Shown here: positions 25,820 to 34,156 of the stretch, piece after piece
Layout: each line of letters begins with the position of its first letter
How positions within the stretch are numbered: position 1 is the stretch's first letter
Source: CAZCEC01 sp964497615
GTDB taxonomy: Bacteria > Chloroflexota > Anaerolineae > Anaerolineales > UBA6663
Assembly (NCBI GenBank): GCA_964497615.1
Contig: CAZCEC010000027.1
Location: forward strand, 14,133 to 78,132
Length of the DNA: 64,000 nt
Direction: 5' to 3'
Notes under the pieces: generated by a model
Told to the model about the DNA's origin: nothing
Databases searched by the model: none
What the model saw: only the letters and a program-made list of their open reading frames with translations
Position numbers and translations under genes: made by a program

Positions 25820-27034
25820 TTAGGGCGAGGGGCGCGGCGAGTTCGCGGGGGCGGAGGAGTGCTGAGCGCCGGTGGGTGCAAGTTGGGCGGAGGAGGGCAG
25901 GGATTGATGGGCGCGGCCAAGCAGCACGCGCAGGGCCTGGAGGGGCACGGACCACAGCGCGGTGAAGAAGACGCGGACGAAAGTGGCGCGGTCCGCCAGG
26001 ACGGCCATGAGGGCCTGGGTGATCCAGGGGTTGCAGGCGCCGAGGTCGAAGAGCAAGTCGGGCGCGAGGCCGTAGAGCTGCAAGAAGAAGCCGGAGATGA
26101 GGTGGCTGAAGCCCACGTGGCGCCAGATGAGCCAAGGATAGCGATGGGGCCGGCCAGCGACGAGGGCCTGGGCGGCGAGCTGGCCGCTCTTGAGGGCCAG
26201 GCGGATGCCCTCGCCGGAGAGCGGGTCGGCCAGGCCGGCGGCGTCGCCCACGAGCAATATCCGGCGGGTCATCAGGCGCTCGGGGCGCTGGTAGAGGGGG
26301 ATGGGGTGGCCGTGGATGGCGGCGCCTTCAAGCGATAGGCCGAAGCGGGCAGCCAGGCGGCGCAAGCCGGCTTGCAGCTCGCCGGGCCGGGGCCGCAGCC
26401 CCATGATGCCGACCGAGAGTACGCTGGCCTTGGGAAAGACCCAGGCATAGCCCAGGCGGACGTCACCAAATATGAAGTGGAGCGTCCCGCCCAGGCGACG
26501 CAGCGCATCGGGATTGGCGGGGAGTTCGACCTCCAGCGCGCCGGCCATGGACTTGCCGCGGCGCAAGCCGGCCTCGCGCGCCACGACGGAGGCGGCGCCA
26601 TCCGCGCCGATGAGGTAGGCGGCCTCCAGGCGCTCGCCAGCGCCGGTCTCAACGATGACCGACTGGGCCAGCTCGCGGACGCGGCACACGGCGACGCCGG
26701 TGCGGACCTCGGCGCAGGTGTGAGCCAGCAAGGCGGCGTCGAAGCGGTCGCGCATGACGGTGCGGATGGCGTACCGGCCGACGGGGAAGGTGGCGGCGCG
26801 GCCGTCCCGAATCCACCGAACGGACTCAATGGTGGCTTCGATGACGGGCCCGAAGTCGAAGGGAAAGAGGCCGGCCAGCGCACGGGCGGAGAGGCCGCCG
26901 CCACAGGCCTTGTAGCGCGGCGGAATCGCTTTTTCCAAGAGCAGTACCCGCCAACCCGCCTCGGCCAGGAAGTAGGCGGCGGAGGCGCCGGCGGGGCCGC
27001 CGCCAGCGATGATGGCATCGTATGCAGGTGGCAT
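25820..27034 (-). CDS. FAD-dependent oxidoreductase, geranylgeranyl reductase family
   Basis: The protein opens YDAIIAGGGPAGASAAYFLA, the FAD-binding GxGxxG fold, has the second FAD motif ILLVGDAAGLADPLSGEGI near residue 275 and PRYKACGGGLSARAL near residue 45, the CGGG signature of geranylgeranyl reductase-like enzymes. Such enzymes hydrogenate isoprenoid chains of lipids, quinones or carotenoids. Its C-terminus ends in a Pro/Ser-rich tail. ATG 27034 is placed directly at the fold start; ATG 27055 is also possible. It is divergent from the DGPF gene. The substrate is unknown. Confidence 0.85.
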   Translation of the reverse strand: MPPAYDAIIAGGGPAGASAAYFLAEAGWRVLLLEKAIPPRYKACGGGLSARALAGLFPFDFGPVIEATIESVRWIRDGRAATFPVGRYAIRTVMRDRFDAALLAHTCAEVRTGVAVCRVRELAQSVIVETGAGERLEAAYLIGADGAASVVAREAGLRRGKSMAGALEVELPANPDALRRLGGTLHFIFGDVRLGYAWVFPKASVLSVGIMGLRPRPGELQAGLRRLAARFGLSLEGAAIHGHPIPLYQRPERLMTRRILLVGDAAGLADPLSGEGIRLALKSGQLAAQALVAGRPHRYPWLIWRHVGFSHLISGFFLQLYGLAPDLLFDLGACNPWITQALMAVLADRATFVRVFFTALWSVPLQALRVLLGRAHQSLPSSAQLAPTGAQHSSAPANSPRPSP

Positions 27035-27102
27035 ATTGCGCGTTAGCCCTCGCATGTCATAATAACCAATATCGCGTTCGGCGGCCAGTGGCGGCAAGAG
27101 GA

Positions 27103-27129
27103 TGTCGAAATCGGGTGTTGAACTTCGTC
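27103..27129 (+). promoter_or_regulatory. Candidate ECF42 promoter upstream of the DGPF gene
   Basis: TGTCGA (27103-27108) and CGTC (27126-27129) are 17 nt apart. This fits the pattern I recall for group ECF42 sigma factors (TGTCGA at -35, CGWC at -10), and the sigma factor encoded at 27555 belongs to that group, so autoregulation is likely. A CCAGGCG/CGCCTGG hairpin lies between this site and the start codon at 27195. Confidence 0.5.
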
Positions 27130-27194
27130 ATTCTCACGTCAACCGCACCCAGGCGTACGGTTCGCCTGGCCGCAGACCAAAGGAGATTGGGACC

Positions 27195-27545
27195 ATGCGC
27201 TACTTGCTGCTGATTTACACCCCGGAATCGATGGAGGCCTCCATGTCGAAGGAGGAAGCGGACGCCTATATGAGCGGCTACTTCGCGTTCACCAAGGAAA
27301 CGCGTGACCGCAGCCTGTACGAAGCTGGGGAGGCGCTGCAGCCGACGAGCACCGCCACCACCGTGCGTGTACGCGACGGGCAGACCGTGATCACGGATGG
27401 GCCATTTGCAGAGACCAAGGAACAGTTGGGCGGCTATTACCTGCTGAACTGCAAGGACCTGGACGAGGCGATTGAGATGGCGGCCAAGATCCCCGGCGCC
27501 GCGCACGGGTCCATCGAGATCCGGCCGATCATGGAATTCAGCTAG
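27195..27545 (+). CDS. DGPF-domain (YCII-related) protein
   Basis: A 116-residue alpha-beta protein opening MRYLLLIYTPE and carrying ITDGPFAETKEQLGGYYLL, the DGPF signature of the YCII superfamily. These proteins sit next to ECF42 sigma factors in many bacteria and are their usual transcription targets; biochemical function is unclear. AGGAG lies 9 nt before the ATG, and a candidate ECF42 promoter is upstream. The gene ends 9 nt before the sigma factor, so the two form one operon. Confidence 0.92.
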   Translation: MRYLLLIYTPESMEASMSKEEADAYMSGYFAFTKETRDRSLYEAGEALQPTSTATTVRVRDGQTVITDGPFAETKEQLGGYYLLNCKDLDEAIEMAAKIPGAAHGSIEIRPIMEFS

Positions 27546-27554
27546 GCGAGGCAG

Positions 27555-28826
27555 TTGGATACTGCGGCGCTGATTGAGGCCACGTTTCGGGCCGAGCATG
27601 GGCGGGTGCTGGGGGCGCTGATTGGCGCGCTGGGCGACTTTGACCTGGCCGAGGACGCGCTGCAGGAAGCGCTGCTGACGGCGCTGGAGCGCTGGCCGGT
27701 GGAGGGCCAGCCGCGCAACCCGGCCGGATGGATGGTGACGGTGGCGCGCCGCAAGGCAATTGACCGCCTGCGGCGCGACACGGCCTTTGCGCGGCGGCAC
27801 GCGGCCCTGGCGGCCGAGGCCGCGGGCGGCGGCGAGGCGGCCGTGAACCCGGCCCGCCTGGACGACGCGGCGGTCGAGGCCGCCATCCCCGACGAACGGC
27901 TGAAATTGATCTTCACCTGCTGCCACCCGGCGCTGGCGCCCGAGGCGCAGATCGCCCTGATCCTGCGGGCGCTGGGCGGGCTGAGCACGGTGGAGATCGC
28001 GCACGCCTTTCTGACGCCGGTGCCGACGATGAACCAGCGGCTGACGCGGGCCAAGCACAAAATCCGGTCGGCCGGGATTCCATTTCAGACGCCGACGGCG
28101 GAGGCGCGGCCGGCGCGGCTGAGCGTGGTGCTGCACGTGCTGTACCTCATCTTCAACGAGGGCTATGCGGCCACGACCGGGGAGACCTTGATCCGGCAGG
28201 AACTGTGCGCGGAGGCGATTGCGCTAGCGCGCGTGCTGGTGGAATTGCTGCAAGACTCAACCGGCGACGAGCCGGAGGCGCTCGGCCTGCTGGCATTGAT
28301 GCTATTGCACGATTCGCGGCGGGCGGCGCGCGTGGATGGGGCCGGAGACCTCGTGCTGTTGGAGGATCAGGACCGGAGCCAATGGGACGCAGCCGCTATC
28401 GCGGAGGGGCTGGCGCTGCTGGAGCGCGCGCTGAATCTGCGCAGGCCAGGGCCGTATCAACTGCAAGCCGCCATCGGCGCGCTGCATGCGCAGGCGCGGA
28501 CGGCGCCGGAGACCGATTGGGTCCAGATCGCGGCGTTGTATGGGGAGTTGGAGCAGCGGGCGCCGTCGCCGGTGGTCGGGCTGAACCGGGCGGTGGCGGT
28601 GGGCATGGCGCAAGGGCCGCTGGCAGGGCTGATGAAGCTCGACCAACTGCGGCTGGACGAGTCGCTGGGACAGTATCATTGGTACCACGCGGCGCGGGCG
28701 GACTTGCTGCGGCGGGCGGGCTACGCGGACGAGGCGCGGGCAGCCTATGGGCGGGCGCTGGCGTTGTGCCGGAATGGGGCGGAGCGGGCGTACCTGGAGC
28801 GGCGAGTGAGGGAACTGGCTATGTAA
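27555..28826 (+). CDS. ECF42-group RNA polymerase sigma factor with C-terminal helical extension
   Basis: Residues ~1-75 are sigma region 2 (HGRVLGALIGALGDFDLAED then ALQEAL and RNPAGWMVTVARRKAIDRLR), residues ~115-170 are region 4 (LILRALGGLSTVEIAHAFLT), and the remaining ~240 residues are a helical TPR-like extension with LSVVLHVLYLIFNEGYAATT. This long C-terminus and the neighbouring DGPF gene define group ECF42. No anti-sigma gene is adjacent, as usual for this group, where the extension itself appears to be regulatory. The start is a TTG, nine bases after the DGPF stop codon. Confidence 0.92.
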   Translation: MDTAALIEATFRAEHGRVLGALIGALGDFDLAEDALQEALLTALERWPVEGQPRNPAGWMVTVARRKAIDRLRRDTAFARRHAALAAEAAGGGEAAVNPARLDDAAVEAAIPDERLKLIFTCCHPALAPEAQIALILRALGGLSTVEIAHAFLTPVPTMNQRLTRAKHKIRSAGIPFQTPTAEARPARLSVVLHVLYLIFNEGYAATTGETLIRQELCAEAIALARVLVELLQDSTGDEPEALGLLALMLLHDSRRAARVDGAGDLVLLEDQDRSQWDAAAIAEGLALLERALNLRRPGPYQLQAAIGALHAQARTAPETDWVQIAALYGELEQRAPSPVVGLNRAVAVGMAQGPLAGLMKLDQLRLDESLGQYHWYHAARADLLRRAGYADEARAAYGRALALCRNGAERAYLERRVRELAM

Positions 28827-28827
28827 G

Positions 28828-29742
28828 TCAGTGCGCGGCAGCCGGCCAATGGGCGCTGTGGTGTTGAGGGGCGGTTTCTGTGACACTGCGCAGCAGGGCG
28901 AAGATAAACCAGACGCCAAGGCCGCCGAGGACGACCCACGAGCCGATATAGCCGATGAAGACGCCAGGGCTGAAGGTGATGCCGGCGGCAAGCTGCGCCC
29001 AGGTTTGGCCGACGACGGCGAGGCCGACGCCCGCCAGCGCAAAGAGCATGACGCAGGCCAGGGGGTAGCCCACCGGAACGCGGTGGAGCACGAAGTAGGC
29101 GGCCAGCCAGGCGGCGGGGACGATGATGGCCAGGTCGATGGCATAGGTGAACACGGTGGTGTAGCTGGCGAGCAGTTCGGGCACGCGGCCGGCAGCAAGC
29201 GCGCCAAGGATGTCCATCAGCCACAGGACGAACGGGGCCAGCCCGGCTATGACCAGGAAGACCGCCAAGCCGCGGCGGGGGGCGGCGGGCATGGCGGCGG
29301 GCAGGGCTGGCAGATCGAAGCTGGTGAAAGCCAGGACAAAGGCGTAGAAACTGGCGGCCAGCAATGCGACGTAGACCAGGAAGAAGCTGTTATAGGCGGC
29401 GCCGAAGGACATCGAAGCGCCGTTGTAGATGAACAGGCCAAGGCTGCCCGCCAGCATGAGGCCGCCCCGCAGTGAGCCGCGCCGGTACAGCCAGAACGAC
29501 ATCGACAGCAGTGGAATAAAGACGACCAGGGTGACGAGGTCGGTGCCGCGAAAGGAACCGGCGGTGAAGACCGTGTCGGACGCGTACAGCCCGTCCCCGT
29601 ACAGGGTGACGGCCTGGCCGTGCAGGGTGGTGAAGGGCACGCGCTCGCTGCCGTCGCCGGTGAACAGACCGCCCACGGCGGCAAGCAGGGCGAGCAGGGT
29701 GACCAGCGGAACAAGCCAGTTGAGGGCGGGGTATTGCTTCAT
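28828..29742 (-). CDS. Multi-spanning membrane protein, paralogue A
   Basis: A 304-residue protein with about eight hydrophobic helices and a conserved extracellular first loop (VTLYGDGLYASDTVFTAGSF). It is clearly related to the next gene: both open with PALNWLVPL/LARLIPLI, share the FRG/LHG-(E/Q)AVT-GLY-DTV pattern and the GASMSFGAAYNS / MSMSFNTAYNS segment. No enzymatic or transport motif is recognised. It starts 1 nt after the stop of the upstream paralogue, so they are co-transcribed. It converges on the sigma gene, with 1 nt between the stops. Confidence 0.78.
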   Translation of the reverse strand: MKQYPALNWLVPLVTLLALLAAVGGLFTGDGSERVPFTTLHGQAVTLYGDGLYASDTVFTAGSFRGTDLVTLVVFIPLLSMSFWLYRRGSLRGGLMLAGSLGLFIYNGASMSFGAAYNSFFLVYVALLAASFYAFVLAFTSFDLPALPAAMPAAPRRGLAVFLVIAGLAPFVLWLMDILGALAAGRVPELLASYTTVFTYAIDLAIIVPAAWLAAYFVLHRVPVGYPLACVMLFALAGVGLAVVGQTWAQLAAGITFSPGVFIGYIGSWVVLGGLGVWFIFALLRSVTETAPQHHSAHWPAAAH

Positions 29743-29743
29743 C

Positions 29744-30655
29744 TTAGCCTCGGGCGGGAGCGGGGCGGGCGGCGTGGCGGGAATGGGCGCGGACAGCGGG
29801 CCGGTCGGACACGTGCCGGAGCAGCACGACGGCCATGATCAAGTTGGCGACGGTGATGAGCACGAACATACCGACGATGATGGCGCTATCCGGCTCGCCG
29901 CGCAGGGCGGCGTTGATGCCCATGGCGCTGACGGCCAACCCCATGGTGAGACCCTTCATGACGGCGACGGTAGAGAGCAGATAGCCCCACGCGCTGCGGC
30001 GCAGAAGCAGGAGCGCGCCCAGGAAGCACAGGGGCGTCACCAGGGCCAGGTCCATGGCCTGGATGACCATGGTGGTGGTGTTCTCCATGAGCGGGACGGC
30101 GCCGCGCCAGGTGGGGGCGATGCGGCCGCCGACCCAGGCCAGGATGAGGAAGCCGGCGATGGCGAAGAGCAAGCCGGCAATCCAGCCGCGCGGCAGGCTG
30201 GGCGAGAAGGCAGCGGGCAGGCTGTCCAGGTCAAACGCCAGCAGGCTGAGGATGAAGGCCAGCAGGCTAAGGGCAAACAGCACCACATAGGCCAGGAAGA
30301 GGCTGTTGTAGGCCGTGTTGAACGACATGGACATGTAGGTGTAGAGAAAGAAGCCCAGGGTGCCGCTGAGCAGAAGGCGGCCGCGCAGTGATCCACGGAA
30401 GGCCAGCCAGGTGGAGACGGCCAGCAGGGGCAGGCCGACTACGAGGGCGATGAAGTCGTTGGCCTGCATTTGGGCGGCGGAACTGACCGTGTCGTAGTAG
30501 TACAGGCCGCGGGCGTTGATGGTGACGGCCTCGCCGCGGAAATTAGTGAGGGGGTAGGGTGTGCCCTCGCCAGGCCACAGGCCGGCGACGATGCACACCA
30601 GCGCCAGCAGGGCGATGAGGGGGATGAGCCGGGCGAGGGTGGACTGGTATCTCAT
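29744..30655 (-). CDS. Multi-spanning membrane protein, paralogue B
   Basis: A 303-residue protein with about eight transmembrane helices and the same layout as its downstream neighbour. The ATG at 30655 is preceded by GGAG at 6 nt; the frame can be extended to 30670 but without a better start. The polar first external loop carries GEAVTINARGLYYYDTVSSA. The C-terminal tail is Arg/Ala/Pro-rich. Function unknown; the tandem pair likely arose by duplication and may form a heteromeric complex. Confidence 0.78.
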   Translation of the reverse strand: MRYQSTLARLIPLIALLALVCIVAGLWPGEGTPYPLTNFRGEAVTINARGLYYYDTVSSAAQMQANDFIALVVGLPLLAVSTWLAFRGSLRGRLLLSGTLGFFLYTYMSMSFNTAYNSLFLAYVVLFALSLLAFILSLLAFDLDSLPAAFSPSLPRGWIAGLLFAIAGFLILAWVGGRIAPTWRGAVPLMENTTTMVIQAMDLALVTPLCFLGALLLLRRSAWGYLLSTVAVMKGLTMGLAVSAMGINAALRGEPDSAIIVGMFVLITVANLIMAVVLLRHVSDRPAVRAHSRHAARPAPARG

Positions 30656-30786
30656 GCTGTACTCCAACACTGCCGCGGCAGGCGCACCCTCACAGCGCGC
30701 GTGTAACCCCGTTCTGGGTCCGGCGCGCCCCTGTGACAGGCCATGACTGGGCAGTGCCGCGGATGGCGAGCGGCGAGACAGAGGAA

Positions 30787-30882
30787 TCAGTGGGCCATGG
30801 CCGGCCGGTGGTTGAGGGCGGCGACGAGGACGATGACGCCAGCGACCATGACCAGTGACCGAATGAAGAAGATGGTTTTCAT
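30787..30882 (-). CDS. 31-residue single-span membrane peptide
   Basis: A short reading frame with a good ribosome site (TAGGAG five bases before the ATG) encodes 31 residues, of which about 20 form one hydrophobic helix (FFIRSLVMVAGVIVLVAAL), ending NHRPAMAH. It begins 8 nt after the flavodoxin gene stops, so it is in the same transcript. Size, hydrophobicity and position suggest a small membrane subunit or leaderless membrane anchor; no family is recognised. Confidence 0.55.
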   Translation of the reverse strand: MKTIFFIRSLVMVAGVIVLVAALNHRPAMAH

Positions 30883-30890
30883 GGGGGCTC

Positions 30891-31382
30891 CTACGCGAAA
30901 ACGGCCTGTGCCCAGGTGCTGATCTGGTTCCAATCGCGAAAGTCGCCGCGTTCGGCTTTGACCAGGCGCGCCAGCAGGCGGTCGGGCAGAGACAGGGTGG
31001 CTAGATCCAGCTTGCCGGCGAAGAAGATCTCGTCGAGCGGCTGAAGCAGGGGACGAACGGTGTCGAGATAGGCCAGGCGGGCGGTGAGGCTGGGGAGGTC
31101 GCCGCCGCGGTTGAGCGCATGGACGGTGAACAGGGCGACGGGGAGACGATTGAGAGCGGCCTGGTTGGCCTGGACGAAGGCCACGGCCTCGGGCAGCCAG
31201 CGGCCCATGCGGATGGCGCTTCCCAGAAGTACGGCGTCGCAGCCGCTCAGGCTCGGCTGATCCTTGACTGGGCGGACATCGACCGTGAAGCCGCGCGCGG
31301 CGAGGGTGTGGCCGAGGGCGGCGGCCACTTCGGCGGTGGAGCCCGCGCGGGTGGCATACGCAATGAGCAGGCGTTTGGACAT
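30891..31382 (-). CDS. Flavodoxin-domain protein
   Basis: The 163-residue product opens KRLLIAYATRAGSTAEVAAA, the FMN phosphate-binding loop of flavodoxins, and has AVLLGSAIRMGRWLPEAVAF around residue 50, typical of the HemG-like/flavodoxin-5 group. It should bind FMN and transfer electrons in the cytoplasm. GGGAGG precedes the ATG. The only other gene in the operon is the 31-residue membrane peptide. A menaquinone-dependent protoporphyrinogen oxidase role is possible but HemG proteins have a distinctive extra loop that is not evident here. Confidence 0.85.
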   Translation of the reverse strand: MSKRLLIAYATRAGSTAEVAAALGHTLAARGFTVDVRPVKDQPSLSGCDAVLLGSAIRMGRWLPEAVAFVQANQAALNRLPVALFTVHALNRGGDLPSLTARLAYLDTVRPLLQPLDEIFFAGKLDLATLSLPDRLLARLVKAERGDFRDWNQISTWAQAVFA

Positions 31383-31498
31383 ATGACCTCCCATCCCGAA
31401 TACAGTATGCCAGAGGGCGGGACGGGTGTAGCCCGCCAAAAGGCATACGAGCGGGTTGATTTTGGTCTTAATCGCCCGGCGGCCCGGCGCGGCACCCT

Positions 31499-31526
31499 TT
31501 GAGAGTCCGGCCAAGTGAAGTATGCT
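31499..31526 (+). promoter_or_regulatory. Promoter of the LarA-like gene
   Basis: TTGAGA (31499-31504) and TATGCT (31521-31526) are 16 nt apart, about 75 nt before the ATG at 31603. Confidence 0.45.
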
Positions 31527-31602
31527 GGTCGGGGGGGGCTGGCACGCAAGCGGAAAACCAGACAATGGCGAGGGAATTTTCGGAAGGGCGAGGCCGAGGC
31601 GG

Positions 31603-32865
31603 ATGAATCAAATGGCAGAAGACCGGCTGCTATCCGAAGGCGAGCTGGCCGGGTTGGTGGAGGCGGGGCTGAGGCCGCTGCCGCTGGACGGGCGGCGGGT
31701 GCTGGTCATTGTGCCAGATGCGACGCGGACGCTGCCGCTGCCGCTGTTCTTCCGGCTGCTGATGGCGCACTTGCAGCCACGGGTGCGGACGGTGGATGTG
31801 CTGGTGGCGCTGGGCACGCACCCGCCTCTGAGCGAGGCGGCGCTGCTGCGGCTGGTGGGGCTGACGCCGGTGCAGAAGGCGCGGGACTATGCCGGGGTGC
31901 GGCTGCGCAACCATGCCTGGCAGGACCCGGCGGCCCTGGCAACGCTGGGCGTTCTGCCGCGCGAGGAGCTGGCGGCGCTGACGGGCGGGCTGTTGGCGGA
32001 GGAGGTGCCGGTGCGGCTGAACCGGGCCGTGCTGGACTATGATCACCTGCTGGTGTGCGGGCCGGTGTTTCCGCACGAAGTGGCGGGCTTTTCCGGCGGC
32101 AACAAGTACTTCTTTCCGGGCATTGCCGGGGCCGACATAATCGATTTCACGCACTGGCTGGGCGCGCTGGTGACGTCCTATGCCTCCATCGGCATGGCGC
32201 AGACGGCGGTGAGGGCCGTGATTGACCGGGCGGCGGCGCTCATCCCGCGGCCGCGCCACGCGCTGTGCAGCGTCGTGACGGGCGACGGCGTGCACGGGCT
32301 GTTTGTGGGAGAGATGGAGGCGGCCTGGGCGCAGGCGGCGGCGCTGTCGGCGCAAGTGCACATTAAGTGGTGCGACCGGCCGTACCGGCAGGTGCTGGCG
32401 GTGCTGCCGGCGATGTATGACGAGCTATGGGTGGGGGCGAAGGGGATGTACAAGACCGAACCAGTGGTGGCCGACGGCGGCGAGGTCGTCATCTATGCCC
32501 CCCACCTGCGCGAAATCAGCGTGACGCATGGCCGCATCATCCGCGAGATTGGCTACCACGTGCGCGATTATTTCACCGCGCAGTGGGAACGGTTCAAACA
32601 CTATCCGTGGGGGGTGCTGGCGCACTCGACGCACGTGCGCGGCATTGGCGCGTACACAGACGGCGTCGAGTGCCCGCGCATCGCCGTCACCCTGGCGACG
32701 GGGCTGAGCGAGGCGGAGTGCCGGGCGGTGAACCTGGGCTACCGCGACCCGAGCACGATTGACCCGGCGGCGTGGGCGGGGCGCGAGGCGGATGGGGTCC
32801 TGCTGGTCCCGCACGCGGGCGAGACGCTCTACCGGCTGAAGGCTACCCTCCCAGCGTCTGCTTGA
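31603..32865 (+). CDS. LarA-like nickel-pincer-cofactor protein (DUF2088)
   Basis: A 420-residue member of the lactate racemase family. The residues that hold the nickel-pincer cofactor in LarA are present with the right spacing: His73 in GTHPP, His158 and Lys168 in FPHEVAGFSGGNKYFFPG (10 apart), and His184 in IIDFTHW (16 after the Lys). LarA enzymes racemise or epimerise 2-hydroxy acids. The cofactor-making genes larB, larC and larE are not in this window. ATG 31603 follows AGGCGG. It converges on and overlaps the next gene by 23 nt. The substrate may be lactate or a sugar acid; family members are diverse. Confidence 0.85.
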   Translation: MNQMAEDRLLSEGELAGLVEAGLRPLPLDGRRVLVIVPDATRTLPLPLFFRLLMAHLQPRVRTVDVLVALGTHPPLSEAALLRLVGLTPVQKARDYAGVRLRNHAWQDPAALATLGVLPREELAALTGGLLAEEVPVRLNRAVLDYDHLLVCGPVFPHEVAGFSGGNKYFFPGIAGADIIDFTHWLGALVTSYASIGMAQTAVRAVIDRAAALIPRPRHALCSVVTGDGVHGLFVGEMEAAWAQAAALSAQVHIKWCDRPYRQVLAVLPAMYDELWVGAKGMYKTEPVVADGGEVVIYAPHLREISVTHGRIIREIGYHVRDYFTAQWERFKHYPWGVLAHSTHVRGIGAYTDGVECPRIAVTLATGLSEAECRAVNLGYRDPSTIDPAAWAGREADGVLLVPHAGETLYRLKATLPASA

Positions 32866-33271
32866 TGCGGGCGCCCTGTTCGTCCAGGTTCTTCTGCATC
32901 TGCTGCTTGATCATGCCCTCGGCGGCGGCGGGGAAGCCGCCGGAGAGCTCCATCGAGATGGTGAGCTTGGTGCCGGCGCCCTCCGGCGCGAAGCTGTAGA
33001 CCGTCTCCACCGGGCGCGGGACGCCGGTGGTCTCGATGGCCCAGGTTTTGTTGGCCTCGAACTTGGAGACCTTCACGGCGGTGTCCATCTTGCGGCCCAT
33101 GACCTCGGTGGTGTAGGTGTAGAGGGTGCCGGCCGCCACCGGGCCGTCGGGCGTGGCCTTAGCTGCCAGGATGCCGGCCTGCCAGGCCAGATGATTCTTC
33201 ACGTCAATGACGTAGCTAAAGACCTTATCCACGGGCTGATTGATGACGGTAGTAGAGACAGCAGTGGCCAT
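32843..33271 (-). CDS. SRPBCC-family protein
   Basis: The 142-residue product has the START/Bet v1-like helix-grip sequence TTVINQPVDKVFSYVIDVKN, then a beta sheet with VETVYSFAPEGAGTKLTISM and a long C-terminal helix. Such proteins bind a small hydrophobic ligand in a central cavity. GGAG lies 6 nt before the ATG at 33271; a TTG four codons upstream is less likely. It is a single gene, convergent with the LarA-like gene. Ligand unknown. Confidence 0.87.
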   Translation of the reverse strand: MATAVSTTVINQPVDKVFSYVIDVKNHLAWQAGILAAKATPDGPVAAGTLYTYTTEVMGRKMDTAVKVSKFEANKTWAIETTGVPRPVETVYSFAPEGAGTKLTISMELSGGFPAAAEGMIKQQMQKNLDEQGARIKQTLGG

Positions 33272-33392
33272 ATGGGGCTCCAAATCTGGCTAGTGGATGC
33301 GCGTTGCCATGATTGTACTCCACAAGCAGGAGGCCGGGGGAGGCCCATCCGGGAGAGCGCGGCGGTCTGATCTGGCATAGGAATTTATGCCA

Positions 33393-33421
33393 TTGTGCAT
33401 ACACATGTGTATGGGTATAAT
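33393..33421 (+). promoter_or_regulatory. VapBC promoter with internal operator
   Basis: TTGTGC (33393-33398) and TATAAT (33416-33421) are 17 nt apart. The spacer holds a perfect 16-bp palindrome, CATACACATGTGTATG (33398-33413), the natural operator for autorepression by the antitoxin. Confidence 0.75.
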
Positions 33422-33438
33422 TGGGTACGGAGGCGCTT

Positions 33439-33744
33439 ATGAGCAACTTGACCCGAGTGCAAATGCTGCTGGAACCCAAACAACATGAGGCCTTGAAGCG
33501 AATCGCAAAGGAGCGCGGCACCAGCGTGGCTGAGGTGACGCGGGAGGCCATTCAGCAATGGATGGAGAACTCCGAACGTGAGGGCCTTCTGCGCCAGCAA
33601 GCCAAGGCCTGGCGGAGCGCACTCGATTTCGGCGAAGAACTCATCCGGCAGCGAGGCGGACAACCGTTTGAGGTTGATGTGGTGGCGGACCTGAACGCCA
33701 TGCGGGAGGAGCGTCTTGAACGGATCGCGCCAGGCCGTCCTTGA
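33439..33744 (+). CDS. vapB: Ribbon-helix-helix antitoxin (VapB type)
   Basis: A 101-residue protein whose N-terminus RVQMLLEPKQHEALKRIAKE and TSVAEVTREAIQQWM is a CopG/MetJ-like ribbon-helix-helix DNA-binding fold, with a C-terminal tail that should cover the toxin. GGAGG lies five bases before the ATG at 33439. Its stop overlaps the toxin start by 29 nt. It would neutralise the PIN toxin and repress the palindromic operator at 33398. Confidence 0.88.
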   Translation: MSNLTRVQMLLEPKQHEALKRIAKERGTSVAEVTREAIQQWMENSEREGLLRQQAKAWRSALDFGEELIRQRGGQPFEVDVVADLNAMREERLERIAPGRP

Positions 33745-34156
33745 TTCGAATCTAGCGGTGCTAGCCGTTATCGTTTCGGAGCGGACGCCAGCCGTGAGGT
33801 GGATGGTGGACGGCCTCATCCACGATGGACGTCAGCTCGTGGCGCCGCGTCTCTGGCGGTATGAAGTCACGTCCGCAATTAACAAGTATCGCGCGGACGC
33901 GTTGCTGGATTTGTCGTCCGCAGCCACGGCGTTGTCAAAAGTCCTGGGGATGGTTGAGGTGATCGGCGAAGATGCAGCGCTGTGCCAGTCGGCGCTCATC
34001 TGGGCGGAGCGGTTGGGGCAGCGGGCCGCATATGATGGATTCTATCTGGCGCTGGCAGAGCGGCTGGGCGTGGAGTTCTACACCGCCGATGAGCGGCTGG
34101 CGAGTCGCGCGCAGCAGGTGGGAGCGGTGTGGGTGAGGGGGCTGGGCGCGGGCTAG
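33716..34156 (+). CDS. vapC: PIN-domain ribonuclease toxin (VapC type)
   Basis: A 146-residue PIN nuclease. The acidic residues of the active site are visible: Asp in VLDSNLAVLAV near residue 10, Glu in APRLWRYEVTSAI near residue 49, and Asp in AYDGFYLALAE and FYTADERLA near residues 104 and 122. VapC toxins cleave tRNA or rRNA in stressed cells. The start is TTG 33716, with GGAGGAG four bases upstream, inside the antitoxin gene, so the pair is translationally coupled. It overlaps the sortase gene tail-to-tail by 4 nt. Confidence 0.9.
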   Translation: MNGSRQAVLDSNLAVLAVIVSERTPAVRWMVDGLIHDGRQLVAPRLWRYEVTSAINKYRADALLDLSSAATALSKVLGMVEVIGEDAALCQSALIWAERLGQRAAYDGFYLALAERLGVEFYTADERLASRAQQVGAVWVRGLGAG

